A DNA stretch of 64,000 nucleotides from NCBI GenBank assembly GCA_965229545.1, contig OZ245887.1, positions 434,001 to 498,000 of the forward strand, read 5' to 3'. A model generated the notes under the pieces. That model ran no database searches, was not told where the DNA came from, and saw only the letters and a program-made list of their open reading frames with translations. A program made the position numbers and the translations under genes. This document shows, in pieces, positions 37,300 to 47,038 of the stretch; the stretch's first letter is position 1; the number at the start of each line of letters is the position of its first letter. This DNA is from Megaera sp965229545 (GTDB lineage: Bacteria; Pseudomonadota; Alphaproteobacteria; Rickettsiales; Rickettsiaceae).

Positions 37300-38051
37300 A
37301 TTTTAGAACTCTATCTTAAAAACACAATGCTTTTTCGTTGCCTCCCATAGCGGGTAATATGATAATTATTGACACTTAAGATTGTTTATTTTAGAATATC
37401 ACAATTTTAAGTTAAAAACATTTTCAAATAACTATGACAAAAAATTATATCGACAGAGGTTCATCTGCATCCGGAATTCCACAGGAACTAATTAACGTAT
37501 TTGATGAAACGGTTTTTGAATATTCGAAAACCGTTTATACCTCTCTGATAAATAAATTAGAAAAAGTAGGTGTTCCTTTTACAGATGAAGGGATAATAAA
37601 TATTGAAAAAATATACGAAATTATCACCAAGGATGTCAAAGGTGAATATACTGAACACCCCCCAGAAAAAAGCTCTTTCTCAAGACTTGCTTCTGTAGGA
37701 GACGCTTTATGGGAATCGCATTACAATCCAGTACTTACTCTTACAAATAAATCACCCAGGATTCTTCTATCTCCTAAAATCAAGGCTGAGCTTGATGAAA
37801 TAGTATTTGCATATTCCCAAGCAATATATCGTGCTTTAATTAGTGGTTATAGGAGATCCGAGCATAAGAATTTATATGATAAAGAAGTGTTAACTAAGGA
37901 AATACAAGAAATTATTATATCCAAATCCACAATGCCCCCTGTCAGTTATGATAAAGTTATTAATACTGATTCCGGGTATTATACAAGTGACGTTGAGGAT
38001 GATGAAGGAGATGAAGCTATAACAGAGCGGTCATTACTAATGAGATATATA

Positions 38052-39183
38052 TTACTCTGGCCTTTAAATATTGAACATTATATAGTAGCATAAGCTATTT
38101 CTTTCTTTTTAAAATAATTTTGAATTTTTATACCATTAAACTGAATTTGTGTTAAATAGGACCGTACATTAATTGTTAAATCTTTTACTGATTTTAGTAC
38201 TCGAAAATTATTGGAGTTAGCTTTGACATCTTGGTTTACAAGTTCTTGTGGATTCATATCAGGACAATATGATGGTAAATAAAACAATTCTAGCTTGTCC
38301 TTATGTCTTTCTACATAAGCTTTTACCTTTTTACTGTGATGCACTCTATGATTATCTAATATCAAAAATATTTTCTGCTTAATTTGTCTGATAAGTCTAC
38401 CTAAAAATTCAATACACTTTTTGCTGGTAAAATTATCTTCAAATACCATCCAGTTCATAAACCCTTGCGGACTAATAGCAGCTAGCATATTACATTTAAA
38501 TCTTGAGCCACTTCTCTTAATTGCTGGGGTCTTGCCTTTAAGACCATATGTTTTACCTCGATTATCTGTTGATTGTATCCCCATTTCATCTCCCCAATAA
38601 ATTCTAGCACTTTCTTTCATTGCACGAGACTTGATTTCTGGATATGTGACTGTTAACCATTCTTTTATCTTCTCTGGATTACGTTGATAGGCTGATTTAA
38701 TTGGTTTTTGAGACGTAAAACCCAATCTATTCATAATTTTTCTTATAGAACGCCTGTTATACTGATAAAGGTAATTGGATTCTATATATTCTTGTACCAC
38801 TTTACTATTCCATAACGTATAATCCATTCCCAATTCATCAGGTGTATGTGATAAAATTTTAGATTTTAATTCCTCTTCTTGATTTTTACTGATTTTAGAT
38901 CCTGTTCCTACCTTTACTCCTCGCTTCTTATAGCGAAAGCTTTCTTCCTTAGAAATTTTGTACTCTTTAAGATATTTCCATATAGAACTCCTAGAAAACC
39001 CAAAGGTAATAGATGCTTGTTTCTTGCTTATTCCATGTATAACTATTGCTTCCACTGCTTTCTTTCTTAATATCTTGAGATCGCTTGGTGATAATTTTTT
39101 ATTAGACATTTTGTTATTACTCTTGATACAATATCATTATATCATTTCTCTAATGTTAGTTCAATATTTAAAGGCCGGAGTAA
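38052..39183 (-). mobile_element. IS630-family element, complete copy (copy 7, 1132 bp)
   Basis: Both ends are canonical and TA is duplicated at 38050-38051 and 39184-39185. Precise removal reconnects the ankyrin gene frame, so this is a simple recent insertion. Confidence 0.95.
38078..39109 (-). CDS. IS630-family transposase (343 aa)
   Basis: Its protein sequence appears identical to that of the copy at 18322 (MSNKK, RKKAVE, KISKEES, HHSKKVKAYVERH), with the DDE residues intact. The left end has the TATAATGATATTG version, so the two copies differ in the promoter region even though the proteins match. Confidence 0.94.
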   Translation of the reverse strand: MSNKKLSPSDLKILRKKAVEAIVIHGISKKQASITFGFSRSSIWKYLKEYKISKEESFRYKKRGVKVGTGSKISKNQEEELKSKILSHTPDELGMDYTLWNSKVVQEYIESNYLYQYNRRSIRKIMNRLGFTSQKPIKSAYQRNPEKIKEWLTVTYPEIKSRAMKESARIYWGDEMGIQSTDNRGKTYGLKGKTPAIKRSGSRFKCNMLAAISPQGFMNWMVFEDNFTSKKCIEFLGRLIRQIKQKIFLILDNHRVHHSKKVKAYVERHKDKLELFYLPSYCPDMNPQELVNQDVKANSNNFRVLKSVKDLTINVRSYLTQIQFNGIKIQNYFKKKEIAYATI

Positions 39184-40176
39184 TAGAATCAAATATGGTA
39201 ATTGGGGCAGAAAATTTAATTAAGTAAACTGGCGTAGATGTAAATACTAAGGATAAATATGGTCGTTCTGCTCTATTTTATGCAAATAGCTTACATGCTA
39301 TAACAATCTTACTCGATCAAGGAGCGGATGTAAATATTATAGATCAGTTCGGTAATAATGTGTTACATGTATGGGGTAGAAAGTCGTTACTGACTCCTAT
39401 GTCTCATATGTACAGAGACATAATATTTGGTAGTTTCATTGATAAATTAACAATTCCTCACGGCGAGGAAGAAGGAGCTTTCAGTTTAGTCAATCATAAA
39501 GGGCAAGACGTAAAATATATGTTCTTACTAGGTTCAAAATACTTTCATCTGTCAGCAGAAAAAAGCTTACCTGACATACATGATTACAATAATTTATGCA
39601 GTTTTGTCAGAAATAAAATAAGTTCCCCTATGAAAGGAACCGGTAATACTTATATAGCAGAGCCAGTTTTGGACATAATACTATCCTATTTGAATATTCC
39701 AATAAATAAATTGAGCTTAGAGAATGTTTTATCATACTATGAAAAAAGCAAAAGCAGTTTTGATTTAAGTAAAATACAAAACTACGAGTTACCGCTACTC
39801 CATAGGCTAGCTCTCAATACCATAACTAATAAACCTGATGATAAAAACCTTGAATTATTAAAAAAGCTATATGAACTTGATCCGAAACAATTAGCCTATG
39901 CTTTTACAATGGGTAATCCATTAGAGATTGTTTTAAACAGATCAAAAACAATAGAAGCTCCCAACCTGCAAAAAGAAATTATAAGTTTCTTCCTAGGAAA
40001 AGGAGAAAAAATATCTGAAAAAACTAAAATTGGAAAACTGAACAAACATTTAGGTATTTTCCAAGAGCATCTGGGCAAAGTAGCGGACATTATATACAAT
40101 TCTTGCTTTGTTCCTAAAGAAATTATTAAAATTATAATAGAGTCAATCATTTATTTTGTGTAAGTTGTATTTTTTA

Positions 40177-41308
40177 TTACTCCGGCCTTTAAATATTGAA
40201 CTAACATTAGAGAAATGATATAATGATATTGTATCAAGAGTAATAACAAAATGTCTAATAAAAAATTATCACCAAGCGATCTCAAGATATTAAGAAAGAA
40301 AGCAGTGGAAGCAATAGTTATACATGGAATAAGCAAGAAACAAGCATCTATTACCTTTGGGTTTTCTAGGAGTTTTATATGGAAATATCTTAAAGAGTAC
40401 AAAATTTATAAGGAAAAAAGCTTTCGCTATAAGAAGCGAGGAGTAAAGGTAGGAACAGGATCTAAAATCAGTAAAAATCAAGAAGAGGAATTAAAATCTA
40501 AAATTTTATCACATACACCTGATGAATTGGGAATGGATTATACGTTATGGAATAGTAAAGTGGTACAAGAATATATAGAATCCAATTACCTTTATCAGTA
40601 TAACAGGCGTTCTATAAGAAAAATTATGAATAGATTGGGTTTTACGTCTCAAAAACCAATTAAATCAGCCTATCAACGTAATCCAGAGAAGATAAAAGAA
40701 TGGTTAACAGTCACATATCCAGAAATCAAGTCTCGTGCAATGAAAGAAAGTGCTAGAATTTATTGGGGAGATGAAATGGGGATACAATCAACAGATAATC
40801 GAGGTAAAACATATGGTCTTAAAGGCAAGACCCCAGCAATCAAGAGAAGTGGCTCAAGATTTAAATGTAATATGCTAGCTGCTATTAGTCCGCAAGGGTT
40901 TATGAACTGGATGGTATTTGAAGATAATTTTACCAGCAAAAAGTGTATTGAATTTTTAGGTAGACTGATCAGACAAATTAAGCAGAAAATATTTTTGATA
41001 TTAGATAATCATAGAGTGCATCACAGTAAAAAGGTAAAAGCTTATGTAGAAAGACATAAGGACAAGCTAGAATTGTTTTATTTACCATCATATTGTCCTG
41101 ATATGAATCCACAAGAACTTGTAAACCAAGATGTCAAAGCTAACTCCAATAATTTTCGAGTACTAAAATCAGTAAAAGATTTAACAATTAATGTACGGTC
41201 CTATTTAACACAAATTCAGTTTAATGGTATAAAAATTCAAAATTATTTTAAAAAGAAAGAAATAGCTTATGCTACTATATAATGTTCAATATTTAAAGGC
41301 CAGAGTAA
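40177..41308 (+). mobile_element. IS630-family element, complete copy (copy 8, 1132 bp)
   Basis: TA flanks at 40175-40176 and 41309-41310; the flanking IS256 sequence is contiguous when the element is removed, so it is a simple insertion into IS256 copy e. Confidence 0.94.
40251..41282 (+). CDS. IS630-family transposase (343 aa)
   Basis: Open frame with Asp174, Asp252 and Glu289. Distinguishing residues are GFSRSFIWKY (Phe for Ser at ~42) and KIYKEKSF, the latter shared with the copy at 26108. The promoter-bearing left end is canonical with TTGAAC and TATAAT 17 bases apart. Confidence 0.93.
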   Translation: MSNKKLSPSDLKILRKKAVEAIVIHGISKKQASITFGFSRSFIWKYLKEYKIYKEKSFRYKKRGVKVGTGSKISKNQEEELKSKILSHTPDELGMDYTLWNSKVVQEYIESNYLYQYNRRSIRKIMNRLGFTSQKPIKSAYQRNPEKIKEWLTVTYPEIKSRAMKESARIYWGDEMGIQSTDNRGKTYGLKGKTPAIKRSGSRFKCNMLAAISPQGFMNWMVFEDNFTSKKCIEFLGRLIRQIKQKIFLILDNHRVHHSKKVKAYVERHKDKLELFYLPSYCPDMNPQELVNQDVKANSNNFRVLKSVKDLTINVRSYLTQIQFNGIKIQNYFKKKEIAYATI

Positions 41309-41612
41309 TAATTCCAGTAAATCATGCCTAAAATCCCCGCATAAAATTTCAAATTGATTCAATGCCAAAGAGCAATTTTTAATCGGCATGGTCCATTTTT
41401 TGGCAGCATTTTTTAGAGCCAAAAATACGATTTTTAAAATAGACTTATCATCTGGAAAACCCCTTTATTGTTGATGATTTTTCTGATTTAACGATTTATC
41501 GATTCTATCGCATTGGTAGTATAAATTACCCGCCTAATCTCATCAGGAAAAGCAAAAAGAGGAATAATCCCGCTCCAATTCCTTTGCCAAATATCAGAGA
41601 TCATAGGATACG

Positions 41613-42982
41613 AGTCTGTCATATAGTTTGTGTAAGTTGCAAAAGGATATAGTAGAAGATACTATAAAAAAGCAACTTAAATACAGAGGAAAAAATGGCT
41701 AAAAAATTAGCAGAAAAAGAAGTAGATATAAATACTAAATTAGTCGAAGAATTACTATCAAAAGCAGATCCATCTGAATTATTTGGTCGCGGGTGGATTA
41801 TTTAATAAACTTAAAAAGCAAATAGTAGAGAGAATTCTTTGAAAGTGAATTAGAACACGATCTAGGTTATTCTAAACATAGTAAGATAATCAAGAGCGAT
41901 AATAATCGTCGCAACGGCAGTTATGAAAAAACGATTATAGATGACGACGGTCATCAGATTACCGTAGATGTTTCAAGGGACAGGGAAGGAGAATTTGAAC
42001 CTCAATTGATTCCTGAAGGAGTTAGGAGATTTAGTGGTTTTGATGATAAAGTGATTTCACTATATGCAAGAGGGATGACTGTCAGTGAGATACATAGCCA
42101 TTTAGAGGAGATATACCAGACCAATATTTCCAAGGACCTTATATCAACTGTCACTGACGGAGTAATAGAAGAAGTTACTACAGGCAAAACAGGTCCCTAG
42201 ACGATGTATATCCAATATTATATTTGGATTGCATACACGTTAAAGCAAGGGATAATCATACAGTAATTAACAAAGCGGTATATCTTGCAATAGGTGTTAA
42301 CATGGAAGGGAAAAAGGAATTACTGGGGATCTGGGTCGGTAAAAATGAAGGTTCCAAGTTTTGGATGCAGGTTGTAACTGAGCAAAAGAACAGAGGGATA
42401 AAACAGATATATGTAGCATGCGTTGATGGATTAAAAGGCTTTCCTGAAGCCATAAATAGCATTTATCCTAATACGATTGTACAACTCTGTATAGTACATA
42501 TGGCGAGGAATTCTGTAAAATATGTTTCTTATAAGGATTTAAAAGTGGTCACAGCGGATCTTAAAAGGATTTACACTGCAAACAAGCGAAGAAATAGGAT
42601 ATTTGGAGCTAAAATCGTTTGCTGCTAAATGGGATAATAAATATCCTGTGATCTCTGATATTTGGCAAAGGAATTGGAGCGGGATTATTCCTCTTTTTGC
42701 TTTTTCTGATGAGATTAGGCGGGTAATTTATACTACCAATGCGATAGAATCGATAAATCGTTAAATCAGAAAAATCATCAACAATAAAGGGGTTTTTCCA
42801 GATGATAAGTCTATTTTAAAAATCGTATTTTTGGCTCTAAAAAATGCTGCCAAAAAATGGACCATGCCGATTAAAAATTGCTCTTTGGCATTGAATCAAT
42901 TTGAAATTTTATGCGGGGATTTTAGGCATGATTTACTGGAATTAAAAAATACAACAACTTACACAAAATAAATTGATTGACT
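41613..42982 (+). mobile_element. IS256-family element, copy f (1370 bp)
   Basis: Left end AGTCTGTCATATAGTTTGTG at 41613, right end reading AAATTGATTGACT at 42982. It interrupts IS256 copy e on the left and abuts an IS481-like fragment on the right, so its two flanks do not match. Confidence 0.92.
41695..42971 (+). pseudogene. IS256-family transposase, multiply frameshifted
   Basis: Breaks include the shared one after ELFGRG, an extra T in the ERILESE codons (AGAATTCTTTGAAAG, ~41840), a lost T converting TACATGGC to TACAGGC (~42182), the ANKRRNR insertion (~42585) and a TAA for Gln in INRQIRK (~42764). It is the most damaged complete copy. Catalytic contexts LDCIHVKARD and VDGLKGFPEAI remain readable. 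Confidence 0.88.
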
Positions 42983-42983
42983 C

Positions 42984-43685
42984 GCCAAAGTTGCCAATGA
43001 CGGTATTGTTCTCAACGATGTGCAGCTTGCTGCACTTGAAAAGGCAAAAAACAAGCATGAGGCAACGGGCGAAATCGAAACTATGCACCCTGGTTACCTA
43101 AGGTCACAAGATACTTACTACGTGGGTAATATCAAAGGCATAGGGCGCATTTATCAACAAACTTTTGTAGATACCTATTCCAGAGTGGCTATTTGTAAGC
43201 TCTATACTAAGAAAACGGCTATTACCGCTGCTGATCACCTTAATGATAGGGTTATACCGTTTTTTGCAAGCCATAATATACCTTTGCTTTGCATCTTAAC
43301 TGATAGAGGCACTGAATATTGCGGCAAGCCTAAAAATCATGCTTACCAACTATACCTAGGCATTGAGGATGTAGACCATTCTAGAACTAAGGCTTACAGC
43401 CCCTAAACTAATGGCATTTGTGAGCGTTTCCATAAAACCATGCAAGAAGAGTGTTATCACCTTCTATTCCGTAAAAAGTTTTATAATACTTTGGATGAGT
43501 TACAAGACGATGTAGATACCTGGTTTATTAGCTATAATAACGAAAGATCTCATTCAGGTAAGCATTGTTTTGGAAAAACTCCAATGCAAACTTTTATAGA
43601 TTCAATTTATATTGCCAAAGAAAAAAACATTGGTAATATGGAGGGAATATCAGACAACTTGCCATTAACTTATCAAGCTGCCTGA
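42984..43685 (+). pseudogene. IS481-family transposase remnant with in-frame stop
   Basis: The frame is open from the IS256 edge: AKVANDGIVLNDVQLAALEK, then ETMHPGYLRSQDTYYVG, IYQQTFVDTYSRVAICKLY (first Asp), CILTDRGTEYCGK (second Asp) and NGICERFHKTMQEECYH (Glu region), ending PLTYQAA. This is the DDE integrase core of IS481 transposases. A TAA at 43404-43406 replaces the Gln normally found in SPQTNGICERF, a C-to-T change. The N-terminal HTH part is lost at the IS256 junction. No IS481 termini are recognisable. Confidence 0.87.
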
Positions 43686-43746
43686 TTTTTGTTGTGCGCC
43701 AGGTATTTTAGTTCACCCCTGCGCCAGATGAGAAGTCCACTTTATA

Positions 43747-44517
43747 CTAACTTTTTTGTATCATATTGTCATCCTCCATTTTAAATTTTGGCGTAAAATT
43801 TTTTCGGTAAGAATCACCCTCTAATACTACTCTATACGAATTATTAACTATTCTATCCAAAGCAACGTTAGCCATAACAGGATCAAAAAATATTTCTGCC
43901 CATGTTTCAATTTTCCTATTTGTGGTAATGATCAGACTAGCATTTATATGCACGGCCGCTATTAAATCATATAAGTCAGATGATTGTTCTGCTGACAAAG
44001 TTTTTAAGCCGAAGTCATCTAAAATCAATAAATCAACTTTTGTGTATCGCTTAAAAATGACATCATAAGTAAAATCGGCTCTAGAGCGATAAAATTCATT
44101 GAGTAGTTCGTTGCTCCTTATAAACTTTACCTTTTTATTGCGCTGGCAAGCTAACATTCCAAGAGCTTGAGATAAGTGCGTTTTACCAGTACCTACCAGC
44201 CCCATAATGATTACATGGTTCTTTTCTTTGATAAATTTTACAGTCATTAAGTCATTAATTGCATGTCTAATTTTGAGTGAATATCGTTTTAAATCAAACC
44301 CTTCAAATGTTTTTGTTTCTTCAAATTTTGCTTGGACAACTCTTCTTTGCAGAGAGCTTTGATCTCTATTATCCACCTCATCTTGGAATAGCATTAAAAG
44401 CAGTTCTTCATATGGCATTGCAGCGTCTCTGGCTTGCCTTAGCCTGCTATCCAAACTATCAGATATTCCAGATAACTTAAGTTGTTGTACCAAATTATCG
44501 AGTTGCAAGTTAGGCAT
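43747..44517 (-). CDS. istB: IS21 transposition helper ATPase IstB (256 aa)
   Basis: IstB is a DnaA/DnaC-like AAA+ ATPase that assists IstA in target capture. Walker A is GLVGTGKT at residues 106-113 and Walker B is LLILDDFG at 163-170, with the sensor region ASLIITTNRK following. Other copies in this window read GPVGTGKT, so this copy has a Pro-to-Leu change within the P-loop, whose effect is unknown. The gene starts 26 bases after the istA stop, with GGAGGC upstream of the ATG. Confidence 0.94.
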   Translation of the reverse strand: MPNLQLDNLVQQLKLSGISDSLDSRLRQARDAAMPYEELLLMLFQDEVDNRDQSSLQRRVVQAKFEETKTFEGFDLKRYSLKIRHAINDLMTVKFIKEKNHVIIMGLVGTGKTHLSQALGMLACQRNKKVKFIRSNELLNEFYRSRADFTYDVIFKRYTKVDLLILDDFGLKTLSAEQSSDLYDLIAAVHINASLIITTNRKIETWAEIFFDPVMANVALDRIVNNSYRVVLEGDSYRKNFTPKFKMEDDNMIQKS

Positions 44518-44543
44518 AATTAGCCTCCATATCAGAGCTATAT

Positions 44544-46052
44544 TTAAGCATTAGCCTTAATATTCTTCACTTTGCCGCCTTCAATATTAGGAATAGAGTA
44601 CTGATCCAGTTTATTTTTTAAAATATTGGATATAGCCTCATAAGTATAATTATCATAAGACACAGCTCGCAAACATGCAGCTTCTAGTCTGTCATTACCG
44701 TATGTCTGCGATAATCTTAAAATACCTTGAACTTTACGTAGTGATATTCTACCGCCTGATGCAAGAATTCTGCTTATTACCTGGTATGTAGAATTACCTA
44801 TGCCTTTAGCACAACTTAAACATTTCTCAGGATTATTCTCTAAATAATATAAAGCAGATTTTGGGTAATCTTTTTCGTCGGTAATCCATTGACCTTTATT
44901 ATAATTCCTCGGATGGGTTTTTATGATCTGGTGTTTATAATAGGCTGTAACGGTCTTTAGCCCAATACGAATACTAACCTCTTCCCCGATATATTTTGTT
45001 GGCACCGAATAAAAATTACCTTTGACCATAAAATGGTGATCTTTTTGTACTGTGCAGGTAGTCCAAATCGGCATATCAAAAATACCTGACGGTATAGGAA
45101 GTAAACATTCCTTTTCTTCCAATAAAAATGTATCAATTGGCTTTGATCCTGTTGTAGTACATATTCTATGTGATATTTCATTTTTACACCACTTGATCGC
45201 TTCAATATTAGCCTCTATAATATTGCTATATGATTTACCGGCTATAAGTTGTTCTCTAACTATCCTAATAGAGCGCTCCACTTTGCCTTTATGCTCCGGC
45301 TTAAAAACTTTAGTTGGATCTATTGTAAAACCATAAAACCTTGATAATTCTGAATAAGTCTCATTTAAAGTATGGTCATAAATATCAGGTTTAATGACCC
45401 CGGCTTTTAAATTATCCAATATTACTCTACTGGGTACACCACCAAAAAAGTTGAAAGCATTTACATGGAGCTGAGCCCAACTAACTTGGTCCTGTGAAAA
45501 AGCAAACTCTACGTAACGATAACGACTATGGGACAGAGTCATTACAAAAGCATAAAGTTTTCTATTTTTACCATTAACATCCTGAATCTTGCCAATATAA
45601 CCAAAATCTACCTGAGCTTCTTGACCCGGTTCAGTCTTTATATGAATAGTACTCTTGGGTAGCTTAGGAAAAGCTTTTTGAATATATCGGTTAATACTCC
45701 GATTACTTATTTTCACACCTTCTGATAATAGTAAACGCCGAATTTGGGTGTGGGTTATACTTCTTTGTTTTAGCCAGTTCCCTATTGCCTCATTATATTC
45801 TGCAAGCATTATCATCGCAGATGCTTTCTGTATAGGTTCGTTCTTATATAATTTTTCTTCAACCTTGATTGCTATCCTGTTTAATTCAGAATCACTAGCT
45901 AAAATACTGAGATTTTCTTGTCTTGCTAACTCAATATATTTTCTTATTGTATCCCTCGATAGATCAAATGATCTGGCTATCTGTCTTTGGCTGTTACCTT
46001 TGATGTGCTGGTACAGCACTTCTCTAATTGTTGACATACTATATTTCCTCAT
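44544..46052 (-). CDS. istA: IS21 transposase IstA (502 aa)
   Basis: The N-terminal helix-turn-helix (IREVLYQHIKGNSQRQIARS, residues 9-28, then LSRDTIRKYI) precedes the retroviral-integrase-like core with Asp149 (QEAQVDFGYIG), Asp213 (VILDNLKAG) and Glu259 (HKGKVERSIR), the DDE set. A beta-barrel region (HHFMVKGNFYSVPTKYIGEE) follows. It is the only undisrupted istA in the window, so this element could mobilise the other IS21 copies in trans. Confidence 0.95.
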   Translation of the reverse strand: MRKYSMSTIREVLYQHIKGNSQRQIARSFDLSRDTIRKYIELARQENLSILASDSELNRIAIKVEEKLYKNEPIQKASAMIMLAEYNEAIGNWLKQRSITHTQIRRLLLSEGVKISNRSINRYIQKAFPKLPKSTIHIKTEPGQEAQVDFGYIGKIQDVNGKNRKLYAFVMTLSHSRYRYVEFAFSQDQVSWAQLHVNAFNFFGGVPSRVILDNLKAGVIKPDIYDHTLNETYSELSRFYGFTIDPTKVFKPEHKGKVERSIRIVREQLIAGKSYSNIIEANIEAIKWCKNEISHRICTTTGSKPIDTFLLEEKECLLPIPSGIFDMPIWTTCTVQKDHHFMVKGNFYSVPTKYIGEEVSIRIGLKTVTAYYKHQIIKTHPRNYNKGQWITDEKDYPKSALYYLENNPEKCLSCAKGIGNSTYQVISRILASGGRISLRKVQGILRLSQTYGNDRLEAACLRAVSYDNYTYEAISNILKNKLDQYSIPNIEGGKVKNIKANA

Positions 46053-46255
46053 TCAATTTAATTTAAACTCTAATTTAGTTAACAAATAAATTAACTAAAT
46101 TAGCATTGTTCTTTTCTTTTGAAAGTGGACTTCTCACCTGGCGCAGGGGTGGACTAGTATGCTTGGCGCAGATTCTTTTTTAGTGGCCTAGTATACCCCC
46201 TGGCGCACAACAATTTTTTACCACTGTCAGATCAAGTCGTAACTAGTACATATAT

Positions 46256-47038
46256 ATGTATAAATATACTGCCATTTTTCTCTTCATCATAATATCTTTT
46301 TGTTATTTTTACGTTGCATATTCTAAATATTACAATGGTAATATTAACACTCATTTCGACGGCACCAGATTTTTTGACCCTGAGCTTAACAATGAGAAAA
46401 CTTTTTTTGATTTTCTTAAATGGAGGATTACTGAAAAATCCTCTTCTTGGCTAGAGAAAGTATTAAATAATCAATTTGACTTGCCGCCAGCTAAGGTGAT
46501 GGGATCTGATCTTAGAGTTTCTTATGTCGGACATGTTACGTTTCTTATCCAAACGCAAGGCCTTAATATTCTTACCGACACCGTCTGGTCTGAAAGAGCA
46601 AGTCCCGTTAGTTTTGCAGGTCCTAAACGGGTAATAGACCCAGGAATTAACTTCGAGCATTTACCCCCTATTGATATTGTGTGGATCAGCCATAACCACT
46701 ACGATCACCTAGATCTTGCAACTATTAATCTATTATGGCAAAAACATAAACCACGTATTATTACTCCGCTTGGCAATGATACAATAATTAAAGATTACAA
46801 TTCTACAATAGAGGTTGAAGCTTATGATTGGGGAGACGAGGTAATAATTAATGATTATGTAAAATTCCACATAGAACCCATGCAGCATTGATCAGCAAGG
46901 GGATTATTTGACCGTAATAAAGCCTTGTGAGCAGCACACTTAACATTGAAACCAATACTTTGTAGGAGATTCCGGATACGGAAATGGAAGGTATTTTAAA
47001 AAAGCCAGAGAAAAATTTGGTAATTTTCGTTTAGCTCG
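46256..47038 (+). pseudogene. MBL-fold hydrolase (NAPE-PLD/UlaG-like), disrupted
   Basis: An N-terminal hydrophobic anchor (residues 5-22) is followed by VSYVGHVTFLIQTQGLNILT and the metal-binding motif ISHNHYDHLD (HxHxDH at 146-151). The frame ends at TGA (46889-46891), where the family normally has Trp (QHWSARGLFDRN). A second TGA at 46928-46930 also falls at an expected Trp (NKALWAAH). A frameshift then separates the tail GDSGYGNGRYFKKAREKFGN, and IS256 copy g cuts the gene at 47039. The family includes N-acylphosphatidylethanolamine phospholipase D-like lipases; function here is lost. Confidence 0.85.

Larger units (their letters stand above)
37434..40140 (+). pseudogene. Ankyrin-repeat protein disrupted by IS630, a stop codon and IS256
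   Basis: The N-terminal 207 residues contain an internal duplication: ELINVFDETVFEYSKTVYTS (from residue 18) and AELDEIVFAYSQAIYRALIS (from residue 118). Removing the IS630 at 38052-39183 and one TA restores the frame: SLLMRYI joins ESNMVIGAENLIK. An in-frame TAA at 39225 follows, then ankyrin units VDVNTKDKYGRSALFYANSL and DQGADVNIIDQFGNNVLHV and a ~270-residue C-terminal region of unknown fold. The end is cut by IS256 at 40141. The original protein had at least 525 residues. Such ankyrin proteins are candidate host-directed effectors in Rickettsiales. Confidence 0.8.
40141..41612 (-). mobile_element. IS256-family element, 3' remnant (copy e), split by IS630
   Basis: The right end AGTCAATCATTTATTTTGTG starts at 40141, cutting the ankyrin gene. 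After 36 bases an IS630 copy intervenes at a duplicated TA, then the IS256 transposase sequence resumes at 41311 (ATTCCAGTAAATCATGCC) and continues to about 41612, where another IS256 (copy f) begins in opposite orientation. Remaining transposase codons cover only the last ~95 residues and include a frameshift and a changed base (TTTAACGATT). Confidence 0.88.
43690..46212 (-). mobile_element. IS21-family element, complete copy A (2523 bp)
   Basis: The ends are TGTTGTGCGCCAGG at both sides. Each end also has an inner block CACCCCTGCGCCAGRTGAGA next to the first, as IS21 elements carry multiple terminal repeats. The flanks share ATTTT directly on both sides, consistent with a 5-bp target duplication, so this insertion is probably original and undisturbed. 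Confidence 0.93.

Noticed and set aside
46256..47038. Genome-wide reassignment of TGA to tryptophan
   Set aside because: Intact genes here use TGG for Trp, and the gene with TGA at Trp sites has another frameshift and an IS truncation, so ordinary decay is enough.
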